DNA of 64,000 bases from CAZBDU01 sp964490725 (GTDB lineage Bacteria; Spirochaetota; Spirochaetia; SZUA-6; DRHE01). The translations under genes were made by a program, and so were the position numbers. The stretch spans positions 149,159 through 213,158 of the forward strand of contig CAZBDU010000001.1 in assembly GCA_964490725.1 (NCBI GenBank). Reading direction: 5' to 3'. Below, piece after piece: positions 8,683 through 17,177 of the stretch (within the stretch, counting starts at the first letter, position 1; every line of letters starts with the position of its first letter). A model generated the notes under the pieces. The model was not told the DNA's origin. It ran no database searches and was given only the letters and a program-made list of their open reading frames with translations.

Positions 8683-9312
8683 TCAGCCGTAGAGGAGCGC
8701 CGTGGCCACGAAACCGGTGCCCACAGGGATGAGCAGGTTGTCGAAATCCCCCACAGGGAGGAGCTCCAGCAGGGTGGCCGTCAGGGCGATGATGAGGGCC
8801 GCGGGCAGGCTGCCGCTGACTTTCCAGGCTCCCACCAGGACCGCCGCGAAGCAGGCCAGGGTGCCGGCCAGGGTCTTGCCCCCGGAGCAGGGCAGCTTCA
8901 GGCGGCCCACCAGGCGGCCCACCAGGCTGGCGAAGCCGTCGCCGAAGGCCAGGGCGTAGATGGCAATGGCGGCCGCCGTGGAGGGATAGAGCAGCAGGGC
9001 CAGCATGGCACCCAGCCCCAGAGTGACCGGCCCCACCACGAAGCGGCCCCGGTCCCGTTCCCGGGAGGCGATCACGGTGAGATCGGAGATGAGGTACACC
9101 CGCAGACCGTCCAGGCGCAGCTTCTCGGCGAGCAGATAGAAGAGGGTACCGGCTCCCAGCAGCGCCATAGTGGCCTCAAGGTCCAACGAGGCCAGCAGTG
9201 GAACGAAAGCGATTAGCAGGTGGAGCGCTTTGCGCACCACCTCCCCGTGAAGCTGTTCGGAAAAGCTGCGTTGGGAGGACTGCGGCCTGACGATCGATGC
9301 GGCTCGTTCCAT
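8683..9312 (-). CDS. Diacylglycerol/polyprenol kinase family membrane protein
   Basis: About 209 residues with seven hydrophobic segments and the family signature ALAFGDGFASLVGRLVGR followed by SGGKTLAGTLACF, matching the CTP-dependent SEC59/DGK1/VTE5 lipid kinase family (which phosphorylates dolichol, diacylglycerol or phytol) and related phosphatidate cytidylyltransferase folds. N-terminal EVVRKALHLLIAFVPLL is the conserved R-K-x-x-H helix. I prefer the ATG at 9312, which has AGGGA six bases upstream, over the in-frame ATG at 9348 without a Shine-Dalgarno. It lies downstream of lgt on the same strand, fitting a lipid role, but a 168-base gap with an inverted repeat suggests its own control. 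Substrate unknown. Confidence 0.75.
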   Translation of the reverse strand: MERAASIVRPQSSQRSFSEQLHGEVVRKALHLLIAFVPLLASLDLEATMALLGAGTLFYLLAEKLRLDGLRVYLISDLTVIASRERDRGRFVVGPVTLGLGAMLALLLYPSTAAAIAIYALAFGDGFASLVGRLVGRLKLPCSGGKTLAGTLACFAAVLVGAWKVSGSLPAALIIALTATLLELLPVGDFDNLLIPVGTGFVATALLYG

Positions 9313-9371
9313 GGGTATTCCCTGGCGTTGAAGCAAGAATCCTGCCATTCACGAGATACGATCGGCAGAAA

Positions 9372-9391
9372 TTAACTTCACATGAAGTAAA
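9372..9391. promoter_or_regulatory. AT-rich inverted repeat between lgt and the lipid kinase gene
   Basis: TTAACTTCA-CA-TGAAGTAAA: two 9-base arms, one mismatch, around a 2-base centre. It is an AT-rich island in a GC-rich genome, located 60 bases upstream of the lipid-kinase start, which is where a dimeric repressor operator would be expected. Confidence 0.4.
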
Positions 9392-9480
9392 GAATTACCG
9401 AGCGGGTTTGCAGCCAGCTCCTGCCGCGGCGCGGCCCCTGTCTACTATTGTGCACGAAGTGTTCAAAAAAATGGAGGGGT

Positions 9481-10527
9481 TCAGCGCAGCTTCTTGCGCA
9501 GCTTTCGGCCCGACGGTCTGGGCGTCTCCTGCTGCTGGCGGCGCCTGGCCGCCACGCGGGAGAACACCAGCAGACACACGACTCCACCCACGAACATCAG
9601 CGAGGAGAGGATCTGGCCGGTGGTAAAGTTGAACGGGCTGAACTGCCCCGGGTTGTCCAGCTTCACCAGCTGAATCGGGTAGCCCATGTAGCTGTCGGGC
9701 TGGCGTACGTACTCGATGAGAAAACGGAACACCCCGTAGCCGATGATGTAGACGGACAGCTGCTGTCCCCGAAAAGCCCGGCGGGGGCGGAAGATCAGCC
9801 AGAGGATGGCCCACAGGAGCACTCCTTCGCAGAAAGCCTCGTAGAGCTGGGAGGGATGGCGCGGCAGGTTCACGGTCTGCTGCCCCGCGACGCTGAGCCC
9901 GGCCCGCTCCGCGAAGGCCCGCACCCAGGGCTCGTCGGTGGAGAACTGAGGCGCCTGAGGGAAGATCATGCCCCAGGGCAGGGTGGTGATCCTGCCCCAA
10001 AGCTCGCCGTTGATGAAATTGCCCAGGCGGCCGAAGGTGTAGCCCAGGCTGGCGCCGGTGACCAGCATGTCTCCCCAGCTCAGGATGTCCAGCTTGCGCA
10101 CCTTCAGATAGATGATGCAGGCTACCACGGTTCCCAGAAGCCCGCCGTGGTAGGACATGCCGGCCAGGCCGGTGAGCCTCACCCTGCCCCCCGACAGAGA
10201 GAAGGGCAGGATGATCTGCAGGGGGTGCCTGAGGTAGTAGCCCGAGGGGTCGTAGATCGTCACCGCAAACAGCCTGGCCCCTACCAGCAGCCCCACGATG
10301 CCCCAGAAGAAGAGGTTCAGCACCTCGTCGCGGCCCACCTCCAGCTTCCTCTCCTTCACCTGCACCTTGACCAGGACATAGGCCACGGCGAAGGCCACCA
10401 GGTACATCATGCCGTACCAGCGCAGCGGCAGACCCGGTACGATCTCCGGACGCAGCCAGGTAGGGTAGCGAAGGAATGCCAGTGGAGCCATCGCCGCCAG
10501 CTTATCCGGAAAGCGGCTTTTCTTCAA
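9481..10527 (-). CDS. lgt: Prolipoprotein diacylglyceryl transferase
   Basis: Transfers diacylglycerol from phosphatidylglycerol to the lipobox cysteine of prolipoproteins at the inner membrane, the first step of lipoprotein maturation. The 348-residue product has seven hydrophobic segments, the N-terminal RPEIVPGLPLRWYGMMYL, the conserved GLAGMSYHGGLLG with its essential His, and the Lgt signature GRLGNFINGELWGR. The C-terminal tail is basic (RRRQQQETPRPSGRKLRKKLR, shortened here by family comparison). The TTG at 10527 overlaps the fapA-like gene by 26 bases; the ATG at 10491 (MAPLAFLRYP) is a reasonable alternative start. Several lipoproteins in the window are candidate substrates. Confidence 0.95.
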   Translation of the reverse strand: MKKSRFPDKLAAMAPLAFLRYPTWLRPEIVPGLPLRWYGMMYLVAFAVAYVLVKVQVKERKLEVGRDEVLNLFFWGIVGLLVGARLFAVTIYDPSGYYLRHPLQIILPFSLSGGRVRLTGLAGMSYHGGLLGTVVACIIYLKVRKLDILSWGDMLVTGASLGYTFGRLGNFINGELWGRITTLPWGMIFPQAPQFSTDEPWVRAFAERAGLSVAGQQTVNLPRHPSQLYEAFCEGVLLWAILWLIFRPRRAFRGQQLSVYIIGYGVFRFLIEYVRQPDSYMGYPIQLVKLDNPGQFSPFNFTTGQILSSLMFVGGVVCLLVFSRVAARRRQQQETPRPSGRKLRKKLR

Positions 10528-13444
10528 TCCTGCCGCTTCCTGGATTGAAGGTGAAGCGGACCTTCCTCTTCGGCTGCTGCAGGCGGTATTCGCGGTTGTG
10601 GCTGCGCAGCACCACTCCGGGGTAGGCGGTTCCCCGGACCACGACCTCCGAGGGGAAGTGCGTCTCGAAGCGTTCGCGGAGCACGAACACCCGCTGCGTG
10701 CGCTTCTCCAGAGCCTTCATGACCCTCAGCTTCTCACCGCGGAGCTTCTCCAGGGCGGCGCGGTCCGGGTGGGGCGCGCGTTCCACGCGCTTCATCGCCA
10801 TGGTGAGCTCCCGATTCTGCCGTTTCAGCTCTTCGATGGCCCTCTCCTCCAGCTCGATGCGGTCGGCCACCAGGTAGTCCTGGCCGAAGGAGATCTCCGT
10901 GGGGGCGCCCCGCTCGGAGCCCACGTTGGCCGCCGACAGCCCGTTGCGGGCCCGCACCCTGCCGCCCACCAGATGGCCGCGGTCGGATTCCAGCCTGATC
11001 GCCCCGTTGCTCTTGAGGGTGCAGCGCAGGCAGGAGTTCCGCAGGGTGATGTCCCCCACCGCCAGCAGCGCCGCCTGCTCGGCAAAATAGGCTCGGATTT
11101 CCCGTTTTGCCCGCAGCACGGCCCGGCCCTCCCCCACCACCCCCTTCTGCACCACGATGGACCCTCCGGCCGACAGCAGCGCGCCCTGCACCCCCTCCTC
11201 CACGATGATGTTTTCCTGGCAGAGCACGGAGAAGCCGCTGCGCACCGTGCCCCGAACGCGCACCGAGCCGGAGAAGCGCACGTTGCCGCTGGCAAGACCC
11301 ACGTCTCCGTCCACCGTGTGGACGTTGAGCACCTCCAGGAGGGTGCCGTCGTACACCATCTCGCCGGTGCCCAGGGCGTGGAAGGCGATCGACCCGTCGG
11401 GCTGCTGGCGGCGCTGGACGTTCCGGCCGGCCTGGATCTCGGGCTGGGTTCCCGGGCGCCCCTGCAGCAGCCTCCCGGTCACGTCCCAGCCGTCGGCGGC
11501 GCCCCCGGGCGCCGGCACGGTGGCCAGCAGCTCTCCGGCCTTCACCGTGGTCATCCTGTCCTGCTTCTTGAAGTTGGCCCGCCCGGAGGCATCCACGCTC
11601 ACCGCCGCCCCGCTGGCCCGCTTCGCGCTGAACACCGGTTCGGAGCTTCTACCGTGCCGGGGCGCCTGGCCCTGGGCGATGAGCAGGTCCACCACCTTCC
11701 GTCCCGCCCTGGCCGCCACCAGGGCATGCTCCACCCGCTCCTGGATGATTCCCTTCACCACGCCGGCCTTCTGGATGGCCGCCTGCACCTCCTGGGCCGA
11801 CAGCTCGCGCCCGCTTCCTTCCGGCGGCAGCAGGGTAAGGGTGGCCTGCATCCGATCCGGGGAGAGGCGGACCTGGATCTCCGGCTCCTGGTGCGGGCGG
11901 GCCCGCAGCAGCACCGCCTCGCCCCTGGAGCCTTTCTCCAGCACTCCGGCGCAGAGGGTGACCACCTCGCCGCGAATGAGCTGCAGGTTCTCGTACAGCA
12001 CCGGCGTGCTGTCCCGTCCCTTGCCGCCAGGCAGCACGGCGCCGTGGACGTCCATCCCCGCCCTGCCGGTGGTGGCCTTCGTGACCACCGCGACCGCGCT
12101 CCGGGCCTCCACCAGGGCGATGTCCTCGATCTGGTCCAGAGGAAACTCGGCCAGGGAGGAAAGCTCACCCACGCGCTGCGGGTGCTCCAGGAACTGCCGC
12201 TTCAGGGCCGCGGCCTTCGCCGCCGGGAGGAACTCCGCCTTCCACTCCAGGCTGCCGTCCTGCCCCTCCTCCGGTGCCCGCCCCTCGGCCAGCAGATAGT
12301 CCTCCAGCCGCTCGCTGTCCCCCCGGTGGAAGGCCAGAAGGTCCTCCCGCACCCGGGTGGCATCCATGCCCCCGAGCCGCTGCCCGCGGATCGCCTCTCC
12401 CACCTCCTTCAGCAGCAGCGGCCTGCCGGCGCCTCTCCCCTTCACCAGCGTGAGGGTGGCCCGCAGGCGGTCCCGGCTGATTCGGATCTCGATGGAGGCG
12501 TCCTGCGGGCGGCCCAGGGGCACGGCCGCTAGCGCTCTGCCCTCGCGCACGGATTCCTCGAGCAGCCGGTTGAGGCCCTCCGGGTCCAGCAGGGCGTCGG
12601 GCTGGAACCCCGCCTCGATGCAGCCCCTGAGGATCTCTTGGGCCGGGGGCAGCGCAGCACTGGGAGTGCCGGGCTTGAAGTCCAGCAGGCACTCGCGCCG
12701 GTCGGAGGAGGGACCCACGGAGAACTCGTGCCGGGAGTAGGGCACCAGCTCCACCCAGTTCTTCCCGTAGCGGTAGAAGCCGGCGCTGCGGGCGCGGATC
12801 TCCCCGCCCAGGTCCGTGAGCTCCTCACCCAGGCACACTCCCGCCCCGTCCTCCCCCGAGGGCGCCGGGATTTGCCGCCCGTAGACGTCTCTCCCGGGCC
12901 GGCCGCCCCTGGCGGGCACGATCGTCCCGATCAACTGCCCCTCGGCGGCGTACCCCCGTCCCAGCTCCACCGGCTCCACCTCCGCCGGCCGGCGAACCTC
13001 CCTCTTCCTGAGGCGCACCTCCTTCCGCTCCTGGGCCGCCAGGAAAGGGAGCCTGCGCTTGCGCGGCACCGTCCGCTCCACCCGCACGGTTTCCGTGGTG
13101 CGCTGGAACACCCTTGGCGGGCGGCCCCTGTCCAGGGCCTGCTCCGAAGCGGCCGCCAACTCCGGCGGCGTGGCGGCCGGCTGCATGGTCAGGCGTGGCG
13201 GGGAGGAAGGCTCCGCAGGGATGCCCGTGGCCACGGTGACGGCCGCCCCCCCGGCGGCAAAGAGCTTCTCGATGCCCCGCGGGTCCACCTCCCCGCGTAT
13301 CCCCCGGGAGGCAAGGAAAGCCCGCACTCCCTCCGGGGTCCACTCGGGTCCCTGCCCGGCGGAGGCCAGCGCCAGGCGCGCTTCCAGCCCCTGCTGGTCC
13401 ACCTCGAGACGTAACTTTCCTTTCAAAGCGCTTGTTCTCGCCAT
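10502..13444 (-). CDS. Very large FapA/DUF342-family protein with triplicated modules
   Basis: About 980 residues, roughly twice the usual size of FapA (flagellar assembly protein A, DUF342). It reads as three consecutive modules, each with a basic RDRLRATLTL-type strand or its counterpart, a helical segment, and a closing G-x-DV-x-G motif (GRDVYGRQ near 185, GMDVHGAV near 463, GWDVTGRLL near 653), then a right-handed beta-helix-like region (about 690-880, e.g. NVRFSGSVRVRGTV and GGSIVVQKGVVGEG) and a coiled coil (about 885-935). Start uncertain: ATG 13444 fits the homology, GTG 13513 and ATG 13495 are also open; none has a strong Shine-Dalgarno. Adjacent to the MinD-like ATPase. Role in motility or polarity inferred from family. 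Confidence 0.8.
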   Translation of the reverse strand: MARTSALKGKLRLEVDQQGLEARLALASAGQGPEWTPEGVRAFLASRGIRGEVDPRGIEKLFAAGGAAVTVATGIPAEPSSPPRLTMQPAATPPELAAASEQALDRGRPPRVFQRTTETVRVERTVPRKRRLPFLAAQERKEVRLRKREVRRPAEVEPVELGRGYAAEGQLIGTIVPARGGRPGRDVYGRQIPAPSGEDGAGVCLGEELTDLGGEIRARSAGFYRYGKNWVELVPYSRHEFSVGPSSDRRECLLDFKPGTPSAALPPAQEILRGCIEAGFQPDALLDPEGLNRLLEESVREGRALAAVPLGRPQDASIEIRISRDRLRATLTLVKGRGAGRPLLLKEVGEAIRGQRLGGMDATRVREDLLAFHRGDSERLEDYLLAEGRAPEEGQDGSLEWKAEFLPAAKAAALKRQFLEHPQRVGELSSLAEFPLDQIEDIALVEARSAVAVVTKATTGRAGMDVHGAVLPGGKGRDSTPVLYENLQLIRGEVVTLCAGVLEKGSRGEAVLLRARPHQEPEIQVRLSPDRMQATLTLLPPEGSGRELSAQEVQAAIQKAGVVKGIIQERVEHALVAARAGRKVVDLLIAQGQAPRHGRSSEPVFSAKRASGAAVSVDASGRANFKKQDRMTTVKAGELLATVPAPGGAADGWDVTGRLLQGRPGTQPEIQAGRNVQRRQQPDGSIAFHALGTGEMVYDGTLLEVLNVHTVDGDVGLASGNVRFSGSVRVRGTVRSGFSVLCQENIIVEEGVQGALLSAGGSIVVQKGVVGEGRAVLRAKREIRAYFAEQAALLAVGDITLRNSCLRCTLKSNGAIRLESDRGHLVGGRVRARNGLSAANVGSERGAPTEISFGQDYLVADRIELEERAIEELKRQNRELTMAMKRVERAPHPDRAALEKLRGEKLRVMKALEKRTQRVFVLRERFETHFPSEVVVRGTAYPGVVLRSHNREYRLQQPKRKVRFTFNPGSGRIEEKPLSG

Positions 13445-13574
13445 GTCGTCAGCGTCAGCACGGCCGGCGTGAGGAACAAGCCGGCCAGCGCTCATGGTAC
13501 ATAAGGCGATCACGGTCTGGCAAGCGCCGCTCGCCTTCTTCGGCCCGGGAGCTCCTGGCAGGCAAGCGGCGGTC

Positions 13575-14714
13575 CTACGGCTCGTAGCCCTCTCTCACGG
13601 CCCGGGCCAGCTTGGTCTTGAGCAGCTGGTTCTCCCGCTTGAGCTGGGTGATGTCGAATTGCTGGGTCTTGATCGTCTCCACCAGGTCACCCACGCTCAG
13701 CGCTCCGGCGTGCAGCAGCTCCTCGATGTAGCCGATCTTGAACTGAAAGTCGCTCTCCGCCTCCAGCTCCGCGGTGGCGTAGGAGGCGTCCAGATCGATC
13801 TCGAAGCGCTCCGGGGTCTCCAGGGCGGCCTGCATCAGCTTGTCCGCCAGGCGGTAGATGGCCTGGGAAAGCACCGAGCCGGGCTTGTAGAGGATGATGG
13901 GCAGGCGCGAGCCCAGGGCGATGTCCTGGAGGTCGTCCCGGTAGATCACGCCCAGATGCTCCAGGTCGAAACCCAGATACTCCTGGCAGGAGCGCCGCAG
14001 CTTCTGCGCCTTCTGGTCGTCCGCGGGATCCTCCACCATGTTGAGCACGAAGCGCGGCCGGAAGCCGGCGATGCGCTCCTGAAACGCCCGGTGGCCCTCC
14101 GGATCCTCCCGCGCCACCCGCGCCAGGATCTGGGGGATGTAGACCCGCTGCAGCGAGCCCTCCCCGGTGCGCAGCTCCTCCAGCACCTGGTGGGCGGGGG
14201 ACTTCTTCAGGAACGCGGAGTGCATGATGCGGAAGACCGCGTTCTTGAGGAACAGGTAGGTGTTCAGGATCGAGGTCAGCGCCGGCGTGATCACCACCAT
14301 TCCGCTGCCGGAGGCCAGGAAGAAGTCGATCACGTTGGCGTGGCTGCCCGCCCCCAGGTCCATGATCAGGAAATCCGCCTCCAGGCCCAGCAGGTGTTTC
14401 AGCAGGGACTTCTTCTGGTAGGGCTTCAGGTTGGCCACTTCGGGGATCTCCGCGTCCCCCGGAACGAACAGCAGCCCCTCGTGCTCGGTCTCCTGGACGA
14501 TGTCGGGGAAGCGGACCTTGCGGCTGTTGAGGAAGGTGCCGATCCCGCGCTCGATGGAGCGGTAGCCCAGAAAGGTGTGCAGGTTGGAGGCGCCGAGGTC
14601 CAGATCGGCCAGAATCACCCGCTTGCCCGCCTGGACGAGGGCGATGGCGAGGTTGGCGGCGATGAGCGATTTGCCGACACCTCCTTTTCCGCTCCCGACG
14701 GGAAGGACCAGCAC
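13575..14714 (-). CDS. MinD/FlhG-like P-loop ATPase
   Basis: A 379-residue ATPase of the MinD/ParA superfamily. The N-terminal LPVGSGKGGVGKSLIAANLA is the deviant Walker A with the signature lysine pair, ILADLDLGASNLH is the A-prime aspartate strand and DFLIMDLGAG the Walker B-like strand. After the ATPase core, about residues 320-379 form a helical tail ending in a coiled coil (ITQLKRENQLLKTKLAR) that replaces the MinD amphipathic helix. Beside a FapA-type protein this suggests a spatial regulator of flagella or cell poles (FlhG/FleN-like) rather than septum placement; that is inference. It abuts the upstream membrane-protein gene with no gap, indicating co-transcription. Confidence 0.85.
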   Translation of the reverse strand: MLVLPVGSGKGGVGKSLIAANLAIALVQAGKRVILADLDLGASNLHTFLGYRSIERGIGTFLNSRKVRFPDIVQETEHEGLLFVPGDAEIPEVANLKPYQKKSLLKHLLGLEADFLIMDLGAGSHANVIDFFLASGSGMVVITPALTSILNTYLFLKNAVFRIMHSAFLKKSPAHQVLEELRTGEGSLQRVYIPQILARVAREDPEGHRAFQERIAGFRPRFVLNMVEDPADDQKAQKLRRSCQEYLGFDLEHLGVIYRDDLQDIALGSRLPIILYKPGSVLSQAIYRLADKLMQAALETPERFEIDLDASYATAELEAESDFQFKIGYIEELLHAGALSVGDLVETIKTQQFDITQLKRENQLLKTKLARAVREGYEP

Positions 14715-15194
14715 TCAGCGCTCCTCGGATTGGTTCGTGATGTCGGCCTCCCGGTGCTCCGGGAGGCGCTCGGATTCCCGCTCGCCCCCGCACGGTTCGG
14801 CGCCTCTGTATGATAGCAGAAAGAAGAGGAATATCAAATCGACGAAGGTGACGGCCAGCAGCGCCGCCGCCGCCGGCAGCCCCCGGAAGGCCCTCTCGCC
14901 CAGGGCGCCGAAAGGCTCGGAGACCAGGAGGATCACCTCCACGAAGACCCCGATTCCCTTCCCCAGCCGCGCCAGGTTGAGCAGCGCGGCGTTGCGCCGT
15001 GGGTCCACGAACAGGAAGAACAGCGCCGCCGGCATGAGCAGCTGGCCCGCCGCCGCCGCCAGCAGCCACAGCGGCAGGCGCGGGCTGGCCGCCAGGAGCG
15101 CCTCCGTCTGGACGGCCGCGAGCAGGAACAGCGCCACGAAGCGCACCAGCTCCCAGGCGGAATTGAACAGAAAGACGATTCTTCGTATGCTCAT
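14715..15194 (-). CDS. Small membrane protein, first gene of the MinD-FapA-lgt operon
   Basis: 159 residues with four hydrophobic segments (FNSAWELVRFVALFLLAAVQ, LPLWLLAAAAGQLLMPAAL, IGVFVEVILLVSEPF, FRGLPAAAALLAVTFVDLIFL cut to the core) and a charged tail rich in Glu and Arg. No family recognised. The ATG at 15194 is chosen because a TTGACC-N17-TACACT promoter ends ten bases upstream; the longer TTG-started frame would begin inside that promoter. Stop and the next gene's start are contiguous, so it is co-transcribed with the MinD-like ATPase. Confidence 0.65.
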   Translation of the reverse strand: MSIRRIVFLFNSAWELVRFVALFLLAAVQTEALLAASPRLPLWLLAAAAGQLLMPAALFFLFVDPRRNAALLNLARLGKGIGVFVEVILLVSEPFGALGERAFRGLPAAAALLAVTFVDLIFLFFLLSYRGAEPCGGERESERLPEHREADITNQSEER

Positions 15195-15204
15195 GGACAA
15201 CCGG

Positions 15205-15233
15205 AGTGTAGCTCTGCCCCGGGGAGGGGTCAA
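15205..15233 (-). promoter_or_regulatory. Promoter of the membrane protein/MinD/FapA operon
   Basis: Minus strand: TTGACC, 17 bases, TACACT, then ten bases to the ATG at 15194. The predicted 5' end lies only about three bases before the start codon. Confidence 0.55.
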
Positions 15234-15282
15234 GTCGGAGCCGGGCAGCCGGCGGGCTCCCGGCGCTTCCGGCGAGGGGTCG

Positions 15283-15312
15283 TTGACAAGGCCCGGAGGA
15301 ACCCAGAATAAT
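15283..15312 (+). promoter_or_regulatory. Sigma-70-type promoter for ctpA
   Basis: TTGACA, 18 bases, AATAAT; same spacing and -10 variant as the pyrG promoter in this window. The ctpA ATG follows about 70 bases later, with its own Shine-Dalgarno. Confidence 0.6.
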
Positions 15313-15381
15313 CAACGATTGTCAGCATCGGTTTGCTGAAAAAGGGTGCCGGCCGGAAGCCGGCAGGACGGAGTGACATAG

Positions 15382-16767
15382 ATGGGAAGCAAGCCTGCCA
15401 GAGGCAGAGAACGAACGATCTGGATCGCCGTCACGGCGGTGCTGCTGGCCGTGGTGGTCGCACTGGCGTTCTCCCCGCGGGTGCTCGCCGGCAACGACGA
15501 AGCCGAGCGGCAGCGGAAGCTGGCGCTGTTCTACGAGGTGCTGCGGTTCGTCCAGGACAACTACGTGGACGCCGACAAGGTGCAGACCGACCGGTTGATC
15601 GAAGGGGCGCTGAAGGGGATGTTCGAGGCGCTGGGCGACCCGTACTCCGCCTACCTGAGCGCCGAGGAGATGAGGGACCTGAGCGACACCACCATGGGCC
15701 GCTTCGGCGGGGTGGGGCTGATCATCTCCAAGGTGGACAAGGGCGTGGAGGTGGTCTCGCCCATCGAGGACACCCCAGCCTACCGGGCCGGGGTGAACGC
15801 GGGAGACCTGATCGTCGCCGTGGACGGGAAGCCGGTGCAGGACCTGGACATCGACGGCGTGCTGAAGGTCCTGCGCGGCGAGCCGGGCACCTCGGTGACC
15901 ATGACGATACTCCGCGGCAAGCGCCTGCGCTTCGACGTCAAGGTGGTGCGGGACATGATCGAGGTGCCCACCGTGAAGAAGGCGCTGATCCCCGGGGGAA
16001 TCGGCTACCTGCGGGTGATCCAGTTCACGCCCCTCACCGCCGAAAGGGTGGAGGAGGCCCTGAGCTACTTCGAGCGCAACCGCTACCGGGCCCTGATCGT
16101 GGACCTGCGCAGCAACCCCGGTGGACTGCTCTCCGCCGTGGTGGACGTGGCCGACTACTTCCTGAACAGCGGGCCCATCGTGAGCACCCGCTCCCGGGTG
16201 GACTCGGAGAATCACGTCTACTACGCCTCCCAGCGGGCCACCCGTGTGCCGGCGGACATCCCGGTGATGGTGCTGATCAACCGGGGCTCGGCTTCGGCCT
16301 CGGAAATCCTGGCCGGAGCCCTCCAGGACACCGGGCGGGCCACCATCGTGGGGGAACGCTCCTACGGGAAGGGCTCGGTCCAGCAGATCAAGCGCATCGG
16401 GGATGCCGGCTTCCGGCTCACCATGTCCCGCTACTACACCCCGGAGGGGCGCAACATCGACAAGGTCGGCATCGAGCCCGGGGTGGTGGTGAAGGAGCCG
16501 GAGCTGACCGAGGAGGAAGAGCAGGCCTTCACCCGCCTCATCGAGGGGGACCGCGTCCGTGAGTTCGTGGACAGCCACCCCCACCCCGGAGAGGCGGAGG
16601 TCGCGCAGTTCATCAAGAAGCTGGGATCGGAGGGGATCGTTCTGGAGGAGAGGCTGCTGCGCCGGCTGGTTCGCAATGAGGTGAACCGGACCAACAACAA
16701 CCCGCCCGTCTACGACCTGGACTACGACATCGTTCTGGAGCGGGCGGTGGAGCTTCTGCAGAAGTAG
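15382..16767 (+). CDS. ctpA: C-terminal processing peptidase, S41 family
   Basis: A 461-residue periplasmic serine protease of family S41A with a signal anchor (IWIAVTAVLLAVVVALAFSP). A PDZ domain occupies about residues 95-185 (FGGVGLIISKVDKGVEVVSP, PAYRAGVNAGDLIVAVDG). The protease domain carries the Ser-Lys dyad: S305 in GSASASEILAG and K330 in ERSYGKGSVQ. The family degrades or trims envelope proteins at their C-termini. The ATG has GGAG upstream and a strong promoter. yjbQ, rsmE and the wecG-like gene follow closely on the same strand, so ctpA probably heads an operon. Length and domain order are standard. Confidence 0.93.
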   Translation: MGSKPARGRERTIWIAVTAVLLAVVVALAFSPRVLAGNDEAERQRKLALFYEVLRFVQDNYVDADKVQTDRLIEGALKGMFEALGDPYSAYLSAEEMRDLSDTTMGRFGGVGLIISKVDKGVEVVSPIEDTPAYRAGVNAGDLIVAVDGKPVQDLDIDGVLKVLRGEPGTSVTMTILRGKRLRFDVKVVRDMIEVPTVKKALIPGGIGYLRVIQFTPLTAERVEEALSYFERNRYRALIVDLRSNPGGLLSAVVDVADYFLNSGPIVSTRSRVDSENHVYYASQRATRVPADIPVMVLINRGSASASEILAGALQDTGRATIVGERSYGKGSVQQIKRIGDAGFRLTMSRYYTPEGRNIDKVGIEPGVVVKEPELTEEEEQAFTRLIEGDRVREFVDSHPHPGEAEVAQFIKKLGSEGIVLEERLLRRLVRNEVNRTNNNPPVYDLDYDIVLERAVELLQK

Positions 16768-16775
16768 GCCTTGCC

Positions 16776-17177
16776 ATGTCGCGTCTGGAGATCAGGACCG
16801 GAAGGCACTCGGAGCTCCTGGAGATCACCGCCAGGGTCCAGGAGGCGGTGGGACGCTCCGGGGTGCAGGAAGGAATCTGTCTGGTCTACGTCCCGCACAC
16901 CACCGCCGGGGTGACGATCAATGAGAATGCGGACCCCACGGTGGTGCAGGACCTGCTGAAGGAGCTGGGCAAGATCGTCCCCCTGGACCACGGGTACCGG
17001 CATGGGGAGGGCAACTCCGCCGCGCACATCAAGGCCACCCTGGTGGGCGCAAGCGTGCAGCTCCCGGTGGCCTCCGGCCGCCTGTCGCTGGGCACCTGGC
17101 AGGGGATCTACTTCTGTGAGTTCGACGGCCCGCGCAGCCGTTCGGTGATGGTGCAGGTGCTCGGCCAGAGCGGATGA
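16776..17177 (+). CDS. yjbQ: YjbQ family protein (UPF0047)
   Basis: 133 residues covering the whole YjbQ/UPF0047 fold. Conserved blocks are VYVPHTTAGVTINENADP with the metal-type histidine and the nearby Asn/Asp, LDHGYRHGEGNSAAHIKATLVG with three histidines and the conserved Asn, and the C-terminal GTWQGIYFCEFDGPRSR. The E. coli member has weak thiamine-phosphate synthase activity, but the true role of the family is unsettled. The gene starts eight bases after ctpA and its stop overlaps the rsmE start by four bases, so it is translated as part of that operon. Confidence 0.9.
   Translation: MSRLEIRTGRHSELLEITARVQEAVGRSGVQEGICLVYVPHTTAGVTINENADPTVVQDLLKELGKIVPLDHGYRHGEGNSAAHIKATLVGASVQLPVASGRLSLGTWQGIYFCEFDGPRSRSVMVQVLGQSG

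Noticed and set aside
10598..12532. 644-codon plus-strand open frame inside the FapA-like gene
   Set aside because: His- and Leu-rich antisense shadow with no recognisable motif; the minus-strand FapA features are clear.
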